From NCBI GenBank assembly GCA_013298765.1, contig JAAFJA010000002.1, positions 62,001-126,000 on the forward strand: DNA of 64,000 nucleotides, written 5' to 3'. The notes below the pieces were generated by a model. That model had not been told where the DNA came from, did no database searches, and saw nothing but the letters and a program-made list of their open reading frames with translations. Below, one piece after another: positions 24,262-33,187 of the stretch (the first letter of the stretch is position 1; each line of letters starts with the position of its first letter). A program made the translations under genes and the position numbers. The stretch comes from Betaproteobacteria bacterium (GTDB lineage Bacteria > Pseudomonadota > Gammaproteobacteria > Burkholderiales > Casimicrobiaceae).

Positions 24262-25272
24262 ATGAGTGTCTTTGTTACTGGCGCAGCTGGGTTCTGCGGC
24301 TTCCATGTTTGTCAGTTGCTACTCCGGCGCGGTATTCGCGTGGTCGGCATTGATTCCATGTCGAGTTATTACTCGCCTTCGCTGAAACAGCATCGCGTGG
24401 ATCAGCTGATCTCGGAATCAGCGTTTGTATTTGAACGGCTCGATCTATGCGATGCGGCCGCGCTGAATCGAACGCTAGCTGCGCATTCGTGCAACATGAT
24501 CGTGCACCTAGCCGCGCAGCCTGGCGTGCGTCGATCGATTAGCCATCCGCAGGATTACATCCAAGCGAATCTGGTCGGATTCTCGAACGTGCTGGAGGCG
24601 GCCCGAAATGTGAAGCTCGCTCACCTCGTTTACGCGAGTAGCTCAAGCGTCTACGGAGCCAACACCAAAGCCCCGTTTTCTGAGCGAGACAGCGTGGATC
24701 ACCCAGTGAGCCTGTACGCGGCTACGAAAAAGGCCAACGAGCTGATGGCGCACACCTATTCGCATCTTTACGATTTGCCCACCACGGGGCTGCGTTTTTT
24801 CACCGTCTACGGACCGTGGGGGCGTCCGGACATGGCCCCGTGGCTGTTCACCGACGCGATCATGCAAGGCAAGCCGATCAATGTGTTTAACGAGGGCAAA
24901 CTCTCGCGCGACTTCACGTACGTGGAAGACGTCGCCGAGGCGGTGGTTCGCGTGCTAGAAAAGCCGCCCACTCGGAATCCGTCGTATGACCACGCGAACC
25001 CGCGTGCAGACCAAAGTGACGCGCCTTATCGGGTGTTAAACGTGGGCAACGAACGCCCGGTGCAGCTCATGGATTTCATCGCCACGCTCGAATCAGCGCT
25101 TGGCAAAAAAGCTTTGCTCAATTTTCAACCGATGCAACCGGGCGATGTGCTTCGCACCGAAGCAGACGTCAGCGCGCTGCGTGAACTGATTAGCTACGCG
25201 CCAGCGACGCCGATTGAAGCAGGGCTGGCAAAATGGGCCGATTGGTACAAGTCTTATCATGGGCTCGCATGA
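24262..25272 (+). CDS. UDP-glucuronate 4-epimerase-like NAD-dependent epimerase
   Basis: This 336-residue short-chain epimerase has the Rossmann motif TGAAGFCGF at the N-terminus, catalytic Ser region YASSSSVYGAN and the YxxxK motif in SLYAATKKANELMAHTY. GLRFFTVYGPWGRPDMAPWLF is characteristic of the UDP-GlcA 4-epimerase group. The usual GGAGFIG is GAAGFCG here. It would convert UDP-GlcA to UDP-GalA using UDP-GlcA from the Ugd gene at 57077. It is followed by the UDP-xylose synthase gene after 25 bases. The epimerase family call is firm, and substrate specificity is likely. Confidence 0.88.
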   Translation: MSVFVTGAAGFCGFHVCQLLLRRGIRVVGIDSMSSYYSPSLKQHRVDQLISESAFVFERLDLCDAAALNRTLAAHSCNMIVHLAAQPGVRRSISHPQDYIQANLVGFSNVLEAARNVKLAHLVYASSSSVYGANTKAPFSERDSVDHPVSLYAATKKANELMAHTYSHLYDLPTTGLRFFTVYGPWGRPDMAPWLFTDAIMQGKPINVFNEGKLSRDFTYVEDVAEAVVRVLEKPPTRNPSYDHANPRADQSDAPYRVLNVGNERPVQLMDFIATLESALGKKALLNFQPMQPGDVLRTEADVSALRELISYAPATPIEAGLAKWADWYKSYHGLA

Positions 25273-25297
25273 ATCTGCGAGTGTTTGTTAGCGCCAG

Positions 25298-26260
25298 ATG
25301 AAAAATTACGAAACAACCAAAAGAATACTTGTTACAGGCGGTGCCGGTTTCCTCGGCTCGCATCTTTGCGATCGGCTTCTGCGCGATGGCCACGAAGTGG
25401 TCTGCGCAGATAACTTGTTCACTGGAACGAAGCGAAACATCGCCCATCTGCGCGAACATCCTCGATTTGAATTTGTTCGCCACGATGTGACCTTTCCGCT
25501 CTACATTGAAGTGGACGAGATCTTTAATCTCGCATGCCCCGCGTCGCCAGTTCACTATCAGCATGATCCTGTTCAAACCACCAAGACGTCGGTGCATGGC
25601 GCGATCAATATGCTGGGCCTTGCGAAGCGGCTAAACGCACGGATTTTTCAAGCCTCGACGAGCGAGGTGTACGGCGATCCCTCGGTGCATCCGCAAACCG
25701 AAGCGTATTGGGGCAATGTGAATCCCATCGGTATTCGCTCTTGCTATGACGAAGGTAAGCGCTGCGCGGAGACGCTCTTTTTCGACTACCACCGCCAGCA
25801 TCAGCTCGATATCAAGGTCGCGCGGATTTTCAATACGTACGGCCCGCGGATGCATCCGAACGATGGGCGCGTGGTGTCGAACTTCATCGTCCAGGCGCTC
25901 AAAGGCGAATCGATCACGATTTACGGCGATGGGCGGCAAACGCGCTCGTTCTGCTACGTCGATGACCTTATCGAAGGTTTCGTCCGTTTGATGAATTCTG
26001 AGCCGGGATTCACCGGCCCCGTCAATCTCGGCAATCCAGGCGAATTTACGATTCGCCAGCTCGCTGAGATCGTGATCGAACTCACGGGCTCAAAATCCAC
26101 GCTGGTTGAGAAGCCGCTGCCATCGGATGATCCGATGCAGCGACGCCCGGATATCTCGCTCGCTCAGTCAAAACTTGGCTGGACGCCGCAAATCGCCCTG
26201 CGCCAAGGTCTCGAAAAGACGATTGCCTATTTCGATGATCTCTTGCGCGCAGGTGGCTAA
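25298..26260 (+). CDS. UDP-glucuronate decarboxylase (UDP-xylose synthase)
   Basis: This 320-residue SDR enzyme converts UDP-GlcA to UDP-xylose. It has the cofactor motif [16 protein letters not shown], the family-specific [32 protein letters not shown], the catalytic Y-xxx-K in [18 protein letters not shown], and [23 protein letters not shown]. These are diagnostic of the UXS group. Together with the preceding epimerase it consumes UDP-GlcA and implies GalA and Xyl residues in the glycan. It starts 25 bases after the epimerase stop and lies in the same operon. Confidence 0.93.
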   Translation: MKNYETTKRILVTGGAGFLGSHLCDRLLRDGHEVVCADNLFTGTKRNIAHLREHPRFEFVRHDVTFPLYIEVDEIFNLACPASPVHYQHDPVQTTKTSVHGAINMLGLAKRLNARIFQASTSEVYGDPSVHPQTEAYWGNVNPIGIRSCYDEGKRCAETLFFDYHRQHQLDIKVARIFNTYGPRMHPNDGRVVSNFIVQALKGESITIYGDGRQTRSFCYVDDLIEGFVRLMNSEPGFTGPVNLGNPGEFTIRQLAEIVIELTGSKSTLVEKPLPSDDPMQRRPDISLAQSKLGWTPQIALRQGLEKTIAYFDDLLRAGG

Positions 26261-26293
26261 CGCGGTGGCGTTCAAGCGGCTAGGAAAGCGCTG

Positions 26294-28171
26294 ATGTGTG
26301 GCATTGCTGGCGCTTTCGCGTTCGCCGCTGGCAGCTCGCTGGTTGACCAGGCCACGCTTGCGCGCGTTGGCGATGCGATGCATCGGCGCGGTCCAGATGG
26401 GCAGGGGCTCTGGATCTCTGATTCCACACGTGTCGGCTTCGCGCATCGTCGCCTCGCGATCATCGATTTGTCAGATCGCGCGTTGCAGCCGATGCATTCG
26501 CGAGACGGCCGCTACACCATCGTATTCAACGGAGAGATTTTCAACTACGCAGCGCTTAAGCGCGAGCTGGAAGTCCAAGGTCACACGTTTTCAACGACGT
26601 CTGACACTGAGGTTTTGCTCACGCTTTTTGCGAGCGAAGGTGTGGGCATGTTGACGCGGCTTCGCGGCATGTTTGCCTTCGCAATTTGGGATCATCTCGC
26701 GCGCGTGCTCACGCTCGCGAGGGATCCGTTTGGCATCAAACCGCTTTACTACCGTAATGAGCGCGGCGTGTTTTGGTTTGCCTCGCAAGTTCGCGCGCTT
26801 CTGGAGAGCGCATCTCATCGCGCGCTCGAGCCCGCAGCGCAGGCGGGTTACCTGCTGTGGGGCTCGGTGCCCGAGCCGTGGACGATGTTTCGCGACCTCT
26901 TTGCGCTACCGCCCGGCCATTACCTGCGAGTGACCGAGGAGGGGGCCGGCGTTGCGACACCCTTCCAAACGGTGAACTCCATCCTTCGCGATGCCGAGCG
27001 CGAGCGCTCGACGGCGAACGCAGCCGCTGCGCTCGACGAGGTGGTGGCAGCAGTACACGATTCGGTGCGTGCGCACCACGTGGCCGATGTGCCCGTTGGG
27101 GTGTTTCTCTCAGCGGGGCTCGATTCCGCGATGCTCATGTCCTCATCGGCTGAGTTGCGTGCGGAAACGCCGAATGCCGACGCACCGCACGCGCTTACGC
27201 TCGGCTTCGATGTGTACGCAGGCACAGCGTCCGATGAATCGGCGCTTGCCCGCGAAATCGCACAGATCACGAAAGCGAATCACCATCTGCAAACTGTCTC
27301 GCAGAGTGACTTTGCAACGCAGCGAGATTCGTTCTTCGCGGCGATGGATCAGCCCACGATCGACGGCATCAACACTTGGTTTGTCTCGAACGTTGCGAAG
27401 AACAACTCAGTCAAGGTTGCCCTTTCTGGATTAGGGGGCGACGAGATATTTGCCTCCTACCCAAGTTTTAGAGAAATTCCACGCATAGCCCAAAAATTAC
27501 GTGCGTTCCATAACCAAGGTGTGATCGGCACGAGTATCCGTAAAGCGTCTGCTCCGCTCGTCAAAAAGTGGACATCACCGAAGTACGCGAGCCTGTTTGA
27601 GTACGGCGGCAGCTTTGAAGGCGCGTACATGCTCCGCCGTGCGCTGCACATGCCTTGGGAAATCTCCGCGATCCTGGGGGATGATCTGGCGAGCGAGGGG
27701 TTGGACCGCCTTGATTCGCTCGCGAAGCTCCAATCATCGTTCGCTGGCATCGAATCGCCGAGGCTTCGCGTTTCCGCGCTCGAAATGCAGTGGTACATGC
27801 GAAACCAATTGCTCCGCGATGCCGATTGGGCGGGCATGGCGCAATCCATTGAAATTCGTGTTCCGTTTGTCGATACGGTGTTCGTTCGCCGCGCGGCGGC
27901 TGTGTTTGCGTCGCATCCACAGATTACGAAGGCGCAGGTCGCCCAAGCCGTCGCGTCGCGTTTGCCTTCAAGCGTGCTCAATCGACCAAAGACGGGATTT
28001 ACGGTGCCAGTGCGCGAATGGTTGGGCGCGAACGTATCGAAAGACACGCCCACCACCGCCCCGCCGCGCGGACTGCGCGGCTGGGCGCTCGCCACCGCGC
28101 GCGAGTACGAGCGCTCGACCGTGCCTTCCGCGCCCGCCGCGCCAGCACTTAACGCGAGCAATGCCGCATGA
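26294..28171 (+). CDS. Asparagine synthase (glutamine-hydrolysing), glycan-cluster type
   Basis: This 625-residue class B asparagine synthase homologue keeps the N-terminal nucleophile (MCGIAGAFAF, Cys2) and glutaminase motifs RRGPDG, HRRLAIIDLS and FNGEIFN. The synthetase PP-loop near residue 273 reads SAGLDSA instead of SGGLDS, and LGGDEIFASYPSF follows. Such proteins recur in exopolysaccharide clusters, where they are thought to amidate a sugar acid or an attached amino acid. GalA or GlcA made by the neighbouring enzymes is a plausible acceptor. The following glycosyltransferase overlaps its stop by four bases. It differs from the lasso cyclases by its intact Cys2. Confidence 0.88.
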   Translation: MCGIAGAFAFAAGSSLVDQATLARVGDAMHRRGPDGQGLWISDSTRVGFAHRRLAIIDLSDRALQPMHSRDGRYTIVFNGEIFNYAALKRELEVQGHTFSTTSDTEVLLTLFASEGVGMLTRLRGMFAFAIWDHLARVLTLARDPFGIKPLYYRNERGVFWFASQVRALLESASHRALEPAAQAGYLLWGSVPEPWTMFRDLFALPPGHYLRVTEEGAGVATPFQTVNSILRDAERERSTANAAAALDEVVAAVHDSVRAHHVADVPVGVFLSAGLDSAMLMSSSAELRAETPNADAPHALTLGFDVYAGTASDESALAREIAQITKANHHLQTVSQSDFATQRDSFFAAMDQPTIDGINTWFVSNVAKNNSVKVALSGLGGDEIFASYPSFREIPRIAQKLRAFHNQGVIGTSIRKASAPLVKKWTSPKYASLFEYGGSFEGAYMLRRALHMPWEISAILGDDLASEGLDRLDSLAKLQSSFAGIESPRLRVSALEMQWYMRNQLLRDADWAGMAQSIEIRVPFVDTVFVRRAAAVFASHPQITKAQVAQAVASRLPSSVLNRPKTGFTVPVREWLGANVSKDTPTTAPPRGLRGWALATAREYERSTVPSAPAAPALNASNAA

Positions 28172-29364
28172 GGGCGAACAAACGCATTCTCGTCTCGACG
28201 ATTGCCGCGCGAAGCGGCGGCGTTCCTGTGATGACTGGGTTTGCGGTGGATACCCTTCGCGCACTGGGCTTCGAGCCCGTTATCGCGTATTACGAGCCGT
28301 ATAGCCAAAGTCCGATGCTCTCAGTGCCAACGCTTGCGCTTGGGCGGCGGCGACCCGGCGCTGTCGCGGGCGAGCCCATGTTTGGTTGCGAAACGCACGC
28401 GATGGGCGCGTGGCTCCCAGAGTTTGAATTCACCACTTACGGGCTCACGCCGCAATGGCGCGAACTCATCGCGAGCTGCGCGCATCATGTGGCGGTTTCG
28501 GGCAACGTGCTCGCAGCGCGGCCACTCGTGCTCGCGGGAAAAAAGCCTCTGGCATGGATCGCAACCGATTGGCACGGCGATCGCGTGAACCGCGTGCAGA
28601 CGTTTAGCGCGTTGCGACGCGTGTTTGATCGCTGCTTCGTTGATCCGCTCACGTCCCGCGTGGAGCGGAAGCTGCTGCAGAGCGTTCACCCGCTCGCGCT
28701 GAGCCAGCACACGGCGACGCAACTGCAGCGGCTCGGAGGGCAGCCGGATATGCCGATTTGCCCGACGCCGATCGACACAAGTGTGTTCACGCCAGCGCCG
28801 GAATTAGTTCAGCCTGGGCATATCGTGTTTTCAGGGCGGCTCGATGATCCTCGAAAAAACGTATCGCTTTTCGTCGACGCGGTCGTAGCGCTCCATCGGC
28901 GGGGCCTTTCCGTACGCGCAACGCTCATGGGCGGTGGCATAAAAGAAAAATTGCTAGAACGCATAGTTCGCGAGGACGAGCGGTCGTTATTCACTGTTAT
29001 TCCTTTTGCGGAAAAACAAGCGCTAGTCCAAATTTTGCGTTCAGCAGACGTATTTGCCGTGCCTTCTCATCAGGAAGGCCTTTGCATCTCCGCGCTCGAA
29101 GCGATGGCCTGTGGTGCGCCAGTGGTGTCAACGCGATGCGGTGGCCCTGAAGAATTTGTGATTCCCGGCGAAACTGGTGATTTAGTTGGATTCGAGGGCG
29201 ACGCGATGGCCGATTCCATCGCGCGCATCCTCAATGATCGCGCCCTGCGTGATGCGTGGTCTCAACGATCGATCAGCCTCGTTCGCGAGCGGTATTCGCA
29301 GCGCTTTGCCACTGATCGATTTGTAGACGCGTTTCGCGCGGCAAACCTCAAAGCACTCGCTTAA
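28168..29364 (+). CDS. Family 4 glycosyltransferase
   Basis: This 398-residue GT-B glycosyltransferase has a C-terminal Glycos_transf_1 domain: IVFSGRLDDPRKNVSLFVDAV starts it, and HQEGLCISALEAMACGAPVVST carries the Glu-x7-Glu nucleotide-binding motif. The N-terminus (ILVSTIAARSGGVPVMTGFAV) has the acceptor-side glycine loop. The start overlaps the stop of the asparagine synthase gene (ATGA), so the two are probably co-translated and may act on the same unit. Donor and linkage cannot be read from sequence. Confidence 0.88.
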   Translation: MRANKRILVSTIAARSGGVPVMTGFAVDTLRALGFEPVIAYYEPYSQSPMLSVPTLALGRRRPGAVAGEPMFGCETHAMGAWLPEFEFTTYGLTPQWRELIASCAHHVAVSGNVLAARPLVLAGKKPLAWIATDWHGDRVNRVQTFSALRRVFDRCFVDPLTSRVERKLLQSVHPLALSQHTATQLQRLGGQPDMPICPTPIDTSVFTPAPELVQPGHIVFSGRLDDPRKNVSLFVDAVVALHRRGLSVRATLMGGGIKEKLLERIVREDERSLFTVIPFAEKQALVQILRSADVFAVPSHQEGLCISALEAMACGAPVVSTRCGGPEEFVIPGETGDLVGFEGDAMADSIARILNDRALRDAWSQRSISLVRERYSQRFATDRFVDAFRAANLKALA

Positions 29365-29431
29365 CTACCCAATCGCCCGCGTTCGTTGCACGAAACAGGC
29401 AAAATAGCGCTAGCGTAGTTAAGTGCATTTC

Positions 29432-30460
29432 ATGAAAAAAATACTGATTACAGGGGGCGCTGGCTTCATAGGCGTAAACAGCGCAAAGCACTTCGTCGAG
29501 CGTGGGTGGAACGTCACCCTGGTGGACAACCTTTCTCGGCGTGGCACCGAAGACAACCTCAAGTGGTTGCAATCGCAGGCAAGTGTCGCGTTTCACCGTG
29601 CCGATATTCGCGATGAAGCGGCGATGCGCCAAGTCATCGGCGCGACTCGTCCGGACGTCGTCCTTCATTTGGCCGCGCAAGTTGCCGTCACCACATCGGT
29701 GACCAACCCTCGCGAAGACTTCGAAATCAACGCGCTTGGCACCTTCAACGTGCTCGAAGCCGTTCGCCAGGATTCGCCGGAGTCGTTCTTCATTTACGCA
29801 TCGACCAACAAGGTCTACGGCAAGATGCACGACGTGCCTGTGATCGAGCGAAACGGTCGCTACGAGTACGAACATCTCGTGAGCGGCGTTCCTGAAACGC
29901 AAACCCTCGATTTCCACTCACCGTACGGCTGCTCCAAGGGGGTCGCCGATCAGTACACGATTGATTACAGCCGCATTTACGGTCTGAAGACCGTCGCGCT
30001 TCGCCAGAGCTGCATTTACGGCACTCGCCAATTCGGCATCGAAGATCAAGGCTGGGTGGCCTGGTTCACCATCGCTGCCGTACTCGGCAAAACGATCACG
30101 ATCTACGGCGACGGTAAACAAATTCGTGATGTGCTTCATGTCTCCGATCTCGCGCGCGCCTACGAGGCCGCGTACGAGCACCGCGACACAGTGTCTGGGC
30201 GCGCGCTCAACATCGGCGGCGGTCCGTCGAACACGATGTCCTTGATCGAGCTGCTCGCGTATCTCGAAGAAGAACTCAAGATCAAGATTCCGCTCAAGTG
30301 GGATCAGTGGCGTCCGGGCGACCAGCCGGTATTCGTGTGTGATCTCAGCGCAGCAAATGCGGCGCTGAATTGGGCACCCAAAATTTCGGTTCGCAACGGC
30401 GTCAAAGACTTAAGCCGTTGGGTGGCCGACCATCGTGAGCTTTTTTCGTGGCTGAAATGA
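29432..30460 (+). CDS. CDP-paratose 2-epimerase-like (RfbE-type) NAD-dependent epimerase
   Basis: This 342-residue SDR enzyme resembles CDP-paratose 2-epimerase (CDP-tyvelose forming). Motifs are ILITGGAGFIGVNSAKHF, FIYASTNKVYG, DFHSPYGCSKGVADQYTIDYSR with the catalytic Tyr and Lys, and IYGTRQFGIEDQGWVAWF, which is characteristic of this group. No genes for CDP-glucose synthesis, CDP-glucose dehydratase or paratose synthase occur in the window, so its real substrate may be different. I chose ATG at 29432 over an in-frame GTG at 29423 for the standard MKKILITGG start. Confidence 0.82.
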   Translation: MKKILITGGAGFIGVNSAKHFVERGWNVTLVDNLSRRGTEDNLKWLQSQASVAFHRADIRDEAAMRQVIGATRPDVVLHLAAQVAVTTSVTNPREDFEINALGTFNVLEAVRQDSPESFFIYASTNKVYGKMHDVPVIERNGRYEYEHLVSGVPETQTLDFHSPYGCSKGVADQYTIDYSRIYGLKTVALRQSCIYGTRQFGIEDQGWVAWFTIAAVLGKTITIYGDGKQIRDVLHVSDLARAYEAAYEHRDTVSGRALNIGGGPSNTMSLIELLAYLEEELKIKIPLKWDQWRPGDQPVFVCDLSAANAALNWAPKISVRNGVKDLSRWVADHRELFSWLK

Positions 30461-30503
30461 TTGCAGCACGTTTCCTTGGCCGATTCACGTTGCGCAGCGC
30501 GCG

Positions 30504-31391
30504 ATGTTTGCCCTAAGCGCTATTCGCCTTCTACGTGTGATCGCCTCGCACCCCGCGAATGCGGGCAGACGCATGCGCGCGCTCGTATCGAGTGTTTGCT
30601 GGCAAATCAACAAGCGCACTAGCCGCGCTCCGCGATCAGTCGACGTTCACGGTGCCCCCATGTTGTGCTGGCCCGATTCCGAGCAAAGCTCTAACGTCAT
30701 TTATTTCAATGGCTTACCGGACTATTGGGAAATGTCGTTCCTCCGCGCCTATCTTCGCGAAGGGGATCGGGCGCTGGATATCGGGGCGAATGTGGGCGTG
30801 TATACAGTGATGCTTAGTCGCTGTGTCGGCGCGAGTGGGAGTGTGATTGCTTTTGAGGCTGACCCCAATACGATGCAGCGACTGCGCGAGCAGTGCGAGC
30901 ATGCGCGCCTTGCAAACGTCTCGCTTCACGAATGCGCAGTCTCGGAGCGAAGTGGCGAAATTACTTTCTCCAGCGCAGACTCGGCGGCGATGCGACATAT
31001 TTCACGGTCCGCAGACACCGTCGCAGGTGGCATCACGGTTCGCTGCGTGGCGCTGGACGATTTTGAGCCGTGGCAGAAGTTCGATGTGGTGAAACTCGAT
31101 ATTGAAGGCGCTGAACCTCTCGTCTTCAAAGGCGCCACTGGACGATTTCAAGAGAGCCCACCCGATGTGTTGCTCTTGGAAGTGTCAGGGCTTTCGAGAC
31201 TCTATGGCTTTGCGACCGATGAAGTGATCGCGATGCTGGAAGGTTTTGGCTACAGAACGGCGATGTACGACGTGGCTCTCCGTACGTTGAGCTGGACTAG
31301 GGAACCTTGGACGGTTGGATGCGCGAATCTACTCGCGATTCACAAAGACGCGGTGGATCGCACGCTAGTACGATTGCATGCACTCGGCTGA
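30504..31391 (+). CDS. FkbM-family SAM-dependent methyltransferase (1)
   Basis: This 295-residue methyltransferase of the FkbM family has motif I ALDIGANVGVYTVMLSRCVG, motif II VIAFEADPNTMQRLREQCEHA and the family-typical VVKLDIEGAEPLVFKGA. FkbM proteins O-methylate sugar or polyketide hydroxyls, and in glycan clusters they usually cap or decorate sugar residues. It is followed by a second, unrelated FkbM protein after 35 bases. Its acceptor is unknown. Confidence 0.85.
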   Translation: MFALSAIRLLRVIASHPANAGRRMRALVSSVCWQINKRTSRAPRSVDVHGAPMLCWPDSEQSSNVIYFNGLPDYWEMSFLRAYLREGDRALDIGANVGVYTVMLSRCVGASGSVIAFEADPNTMQRLREQCEHARLANVSLHECAVSERSGEITFSSADSAAMRHISRSADTVAGGITVRCVALDDFEPWQKFDVVKLDIEGAEPLVFKGATGRFQESPPDVLLLEVSGLSRLYGFATDEVIAMLEGFGYRTAMYDVALRTLSWTREPWTVGCANLLAIHKDAVDRTLVRLHALG

Positions 31392-31426
31392 GATAATTTG
31401 TCTGTTGACTTAATAGAGAAGCGTAA

Positions 31427-32233
31427 ATGTTGAAGAGGGTCTTGCGCCGTGTTGCGAACTCGTTGGGGTACGAGATACATCGCATTCCGACAGTTCAGCG
31501 GGACGAAAACGTTGCAAGGGTCGGATGGCTCGCTCGGCTACGAAGCGAGGAGTCCGAGCTGGATTTGGGGCAGAGGTTTACATCCTCGTGCGCGCGTTTC
31601 TTCGGGTCGAGTAGAGCCCAACTCTTTCAAGATGTGTTTGTATTGACTGTCCTTGGCTTCAAGAGCGATGGCTTTTTTGTGGAATTCGGTGCCACTGACG
31701 GCGTAGATTTGAGCAACAGCTATTTGCTGGAAACTCAGTTTGGTTGGACGGGGATACTCGCTGAACCTGCTCGTTCATGGCACGACGCGCTCGCTACGAA
31801 TAGGGCTGCACAAATTTCAAAGCGCTGTGTTTGGAAGGTGACTGGCGAGACTCTTCCATTTCGCGAGGCGGCCGCTGGCGAGCTCTCAACGCTCCTAGAC
31901 TTTGCGAATTTTGATCGGCATGCCGGGCAACGTGAGGACGGACGCACCTACTCAGTTGAAACGATCTCGCTATCGGACCTATTGCTACACCATCACGCGC
32001 CTGCGTCCATTGACTATCTGTCGATCGACACTGAAGGCTCAGAGGCAGAGATACTCAAGGCGCATGATTTTTCACGTTTTAGGTTCAAAGTCATCTCCGT
32101 CGAGCACAATTACACCGTCAATCGGGAGATCATCCACCGGCTGTTGGTCTCGCAAGGTTACACGCGCGTACTCGAGCAGTTCTCGCAGTGGGATGACTGG
32201 TACGTCGACCACTCACTGCTGCGCCAAGCATGA
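31427..32233 (+). CDS. FkbM-family SAM-dependent methyltransferase (2)
   Basis: This 268-residue protein is a distant FkbM-family methyltransferase. GFFVEFGATDGVDLSNSYLLE is the altered motif I, WTGILAEPARSWHDAL the second motif, and IDYLSIDTEGSEAEILKAHDF the FkbM signature. It lacks the canonical DIGAN of the first copy, and its N-terminus (KRVLRRVANSLGYEIHR) is typical of this second subgroup. Its stop overlaps the start of the Wzm-type permease gene by four bases. Methylation could stop chain growth before ABC export, as in some O-antigens; that is inference. Confidence 0.82.
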   Translation: MLKRVLRRVANSLGYEIHRIPTVQRDENVARVGWLARLRSEESELDLGQRFTSSCARFFGSSRAQLFQDVFVLTVLGFKSDGFFVEFGATDGVDLSNSYLLETQFGWTGILAEPARSWHDALATNRAAQISKRCVWKVTGETLPFREAAAGELSTLLDFANFDRHAGQREDGRTYSVETISLSDLLLHHHAPASIDYLSIDTEGSEAEILKAHDFSRFRFKVISVEHNYTVNREIIHRLLVSQGYTRVLEQFSQWDDWYVDHSLLRQA

Positions 32234-33078
32234 GCGGGAATGGGAAGGAATCGCTGGTCGGAAACGGCCTTACGGTGATCGAGCCGCGAGTAGGGTTTCA
32301 CATGCTCAATTTCCGCGAGCTCTGGGCCTATCGCGAGTTGCTTTGGGTGCTCACCATGCGCGACATCAAGGTGCGCTACAAGCAAACCGTGCTCGGCGCA
32401 TCGTGGGCGATCATTCGGCCCGTGCTCACGATGGTGATCTTTAGTGTCGTGTTTGGTCAGCTCGCGAAGTTGCCGTCGGACGGGTTTCCTTATCCCGTGT
32501 TTGTGTACGCCGGATTGCTCCCGTGGTTGTTTTTCGCCAACGCGATCAGCACGTCGGGCCAGTCGCTGGTTGGATCGGCAAATTTGGTGAGCAAGGTTTA
32601 CTTTCCGCGCCTCATCATCCCACTTTCGTCGGTCGGGGCGGGGCTCATCGATTTGCTGATTTCGACAGGCGTGCTGCTCTTGCTAATGATTTGGTATGGC
32701 GTGCCGCTTACGCTTAATCTGCTCGCAGCGCCGCTGCTGTTAGTGGGCGTTGTTTTCGCCGCGCTTGGCGTTGGCACGTTGCTCTCTGCACTCACTGTCG
32801 CCTATCGCGACTTCACACATCTTACGCCGTTCATGGTGCAGATTTGGCTCTACATCACGCCGGTGATCTATCCCGTTTCAATGGTGCCCAAAGATTGGCA
32901 GTGGGTCATGTTCTTGAATCCGATGACGGGACTCGTTGAAGCATTTCGCGCGGCGTTTTTGGGCAAAGCCTTTGATCTGACTGGTATCGCGATCTCATTC
33001 GCGGTCGCCCTCATCATTTTTCTGATTGGCGTTGCATACTTCGAGCGAGTGGAGCGGCGCTTTGCTGACATCATTTAG
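32230..33078 (+). CDS. wzm: ABC-2-type polysaccharide export permease (Wzm)
   Basis: This 282-residue inner-membrane permease has six transmembrane helices and the ABC-2 signature. RELLWVLTMRDIKVRYKQTVLGASWAIIRPVLTM marks the start of the membrane domain, and IWLYITPVIYPVSMVP and FLNPMTGLVEAFRA mark the end of it. It pairs with the ATPase at 33188 to export undecaprenyl-linked polysaccharide. The start overlaps the stop of the second FkbM gene. The gap of 109 bases to the ATPase is longer than other gaps in this part of the operon. Confidence 0.92.
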   Translation: MSGNGKESLVGNGLTVIEPRVGFHMLNFRELWAYRELLWVLTMRDIKVRYKQTVLGASWAIIRPVLTMVIFSVVFGQLAKLPSDGFPYPVFVYAGLLPWLFFANAISTSGQSLVGSANLVSKVYFPRLIIPLSSVGAGLIDLLISTGVLLLLMIWYGVPLTLNLLAAPLLLVGVVFAALGVGTLLSALTVAYRDFTHLTPFMVQIWLYITPVIYPVSMVPKDWQWVMFLNPMTGLVEAFRAAFLGKAFDLTGIAISFAVALIIFLIGVAYFERVERRFADII

Positions 33079-33187
33079 CTTTTTGAGATATTCCCCGAAA
33101 TAGTTTGGGCAAGCAACTGGAATTATGAGTTTTCAAGAATCGATTTTTTATGATCGTTGCCCCAATAAAACGGTTGATTGAGCGAAC

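Noticed and set aside
27457-28308. A minus-strand open frame of 283 codons
   Set aside because: It lies antisense to the end of the asparagine synthase gene and the start of the next glycosyltransferase, both of which have clear motifs; its own translation has none.
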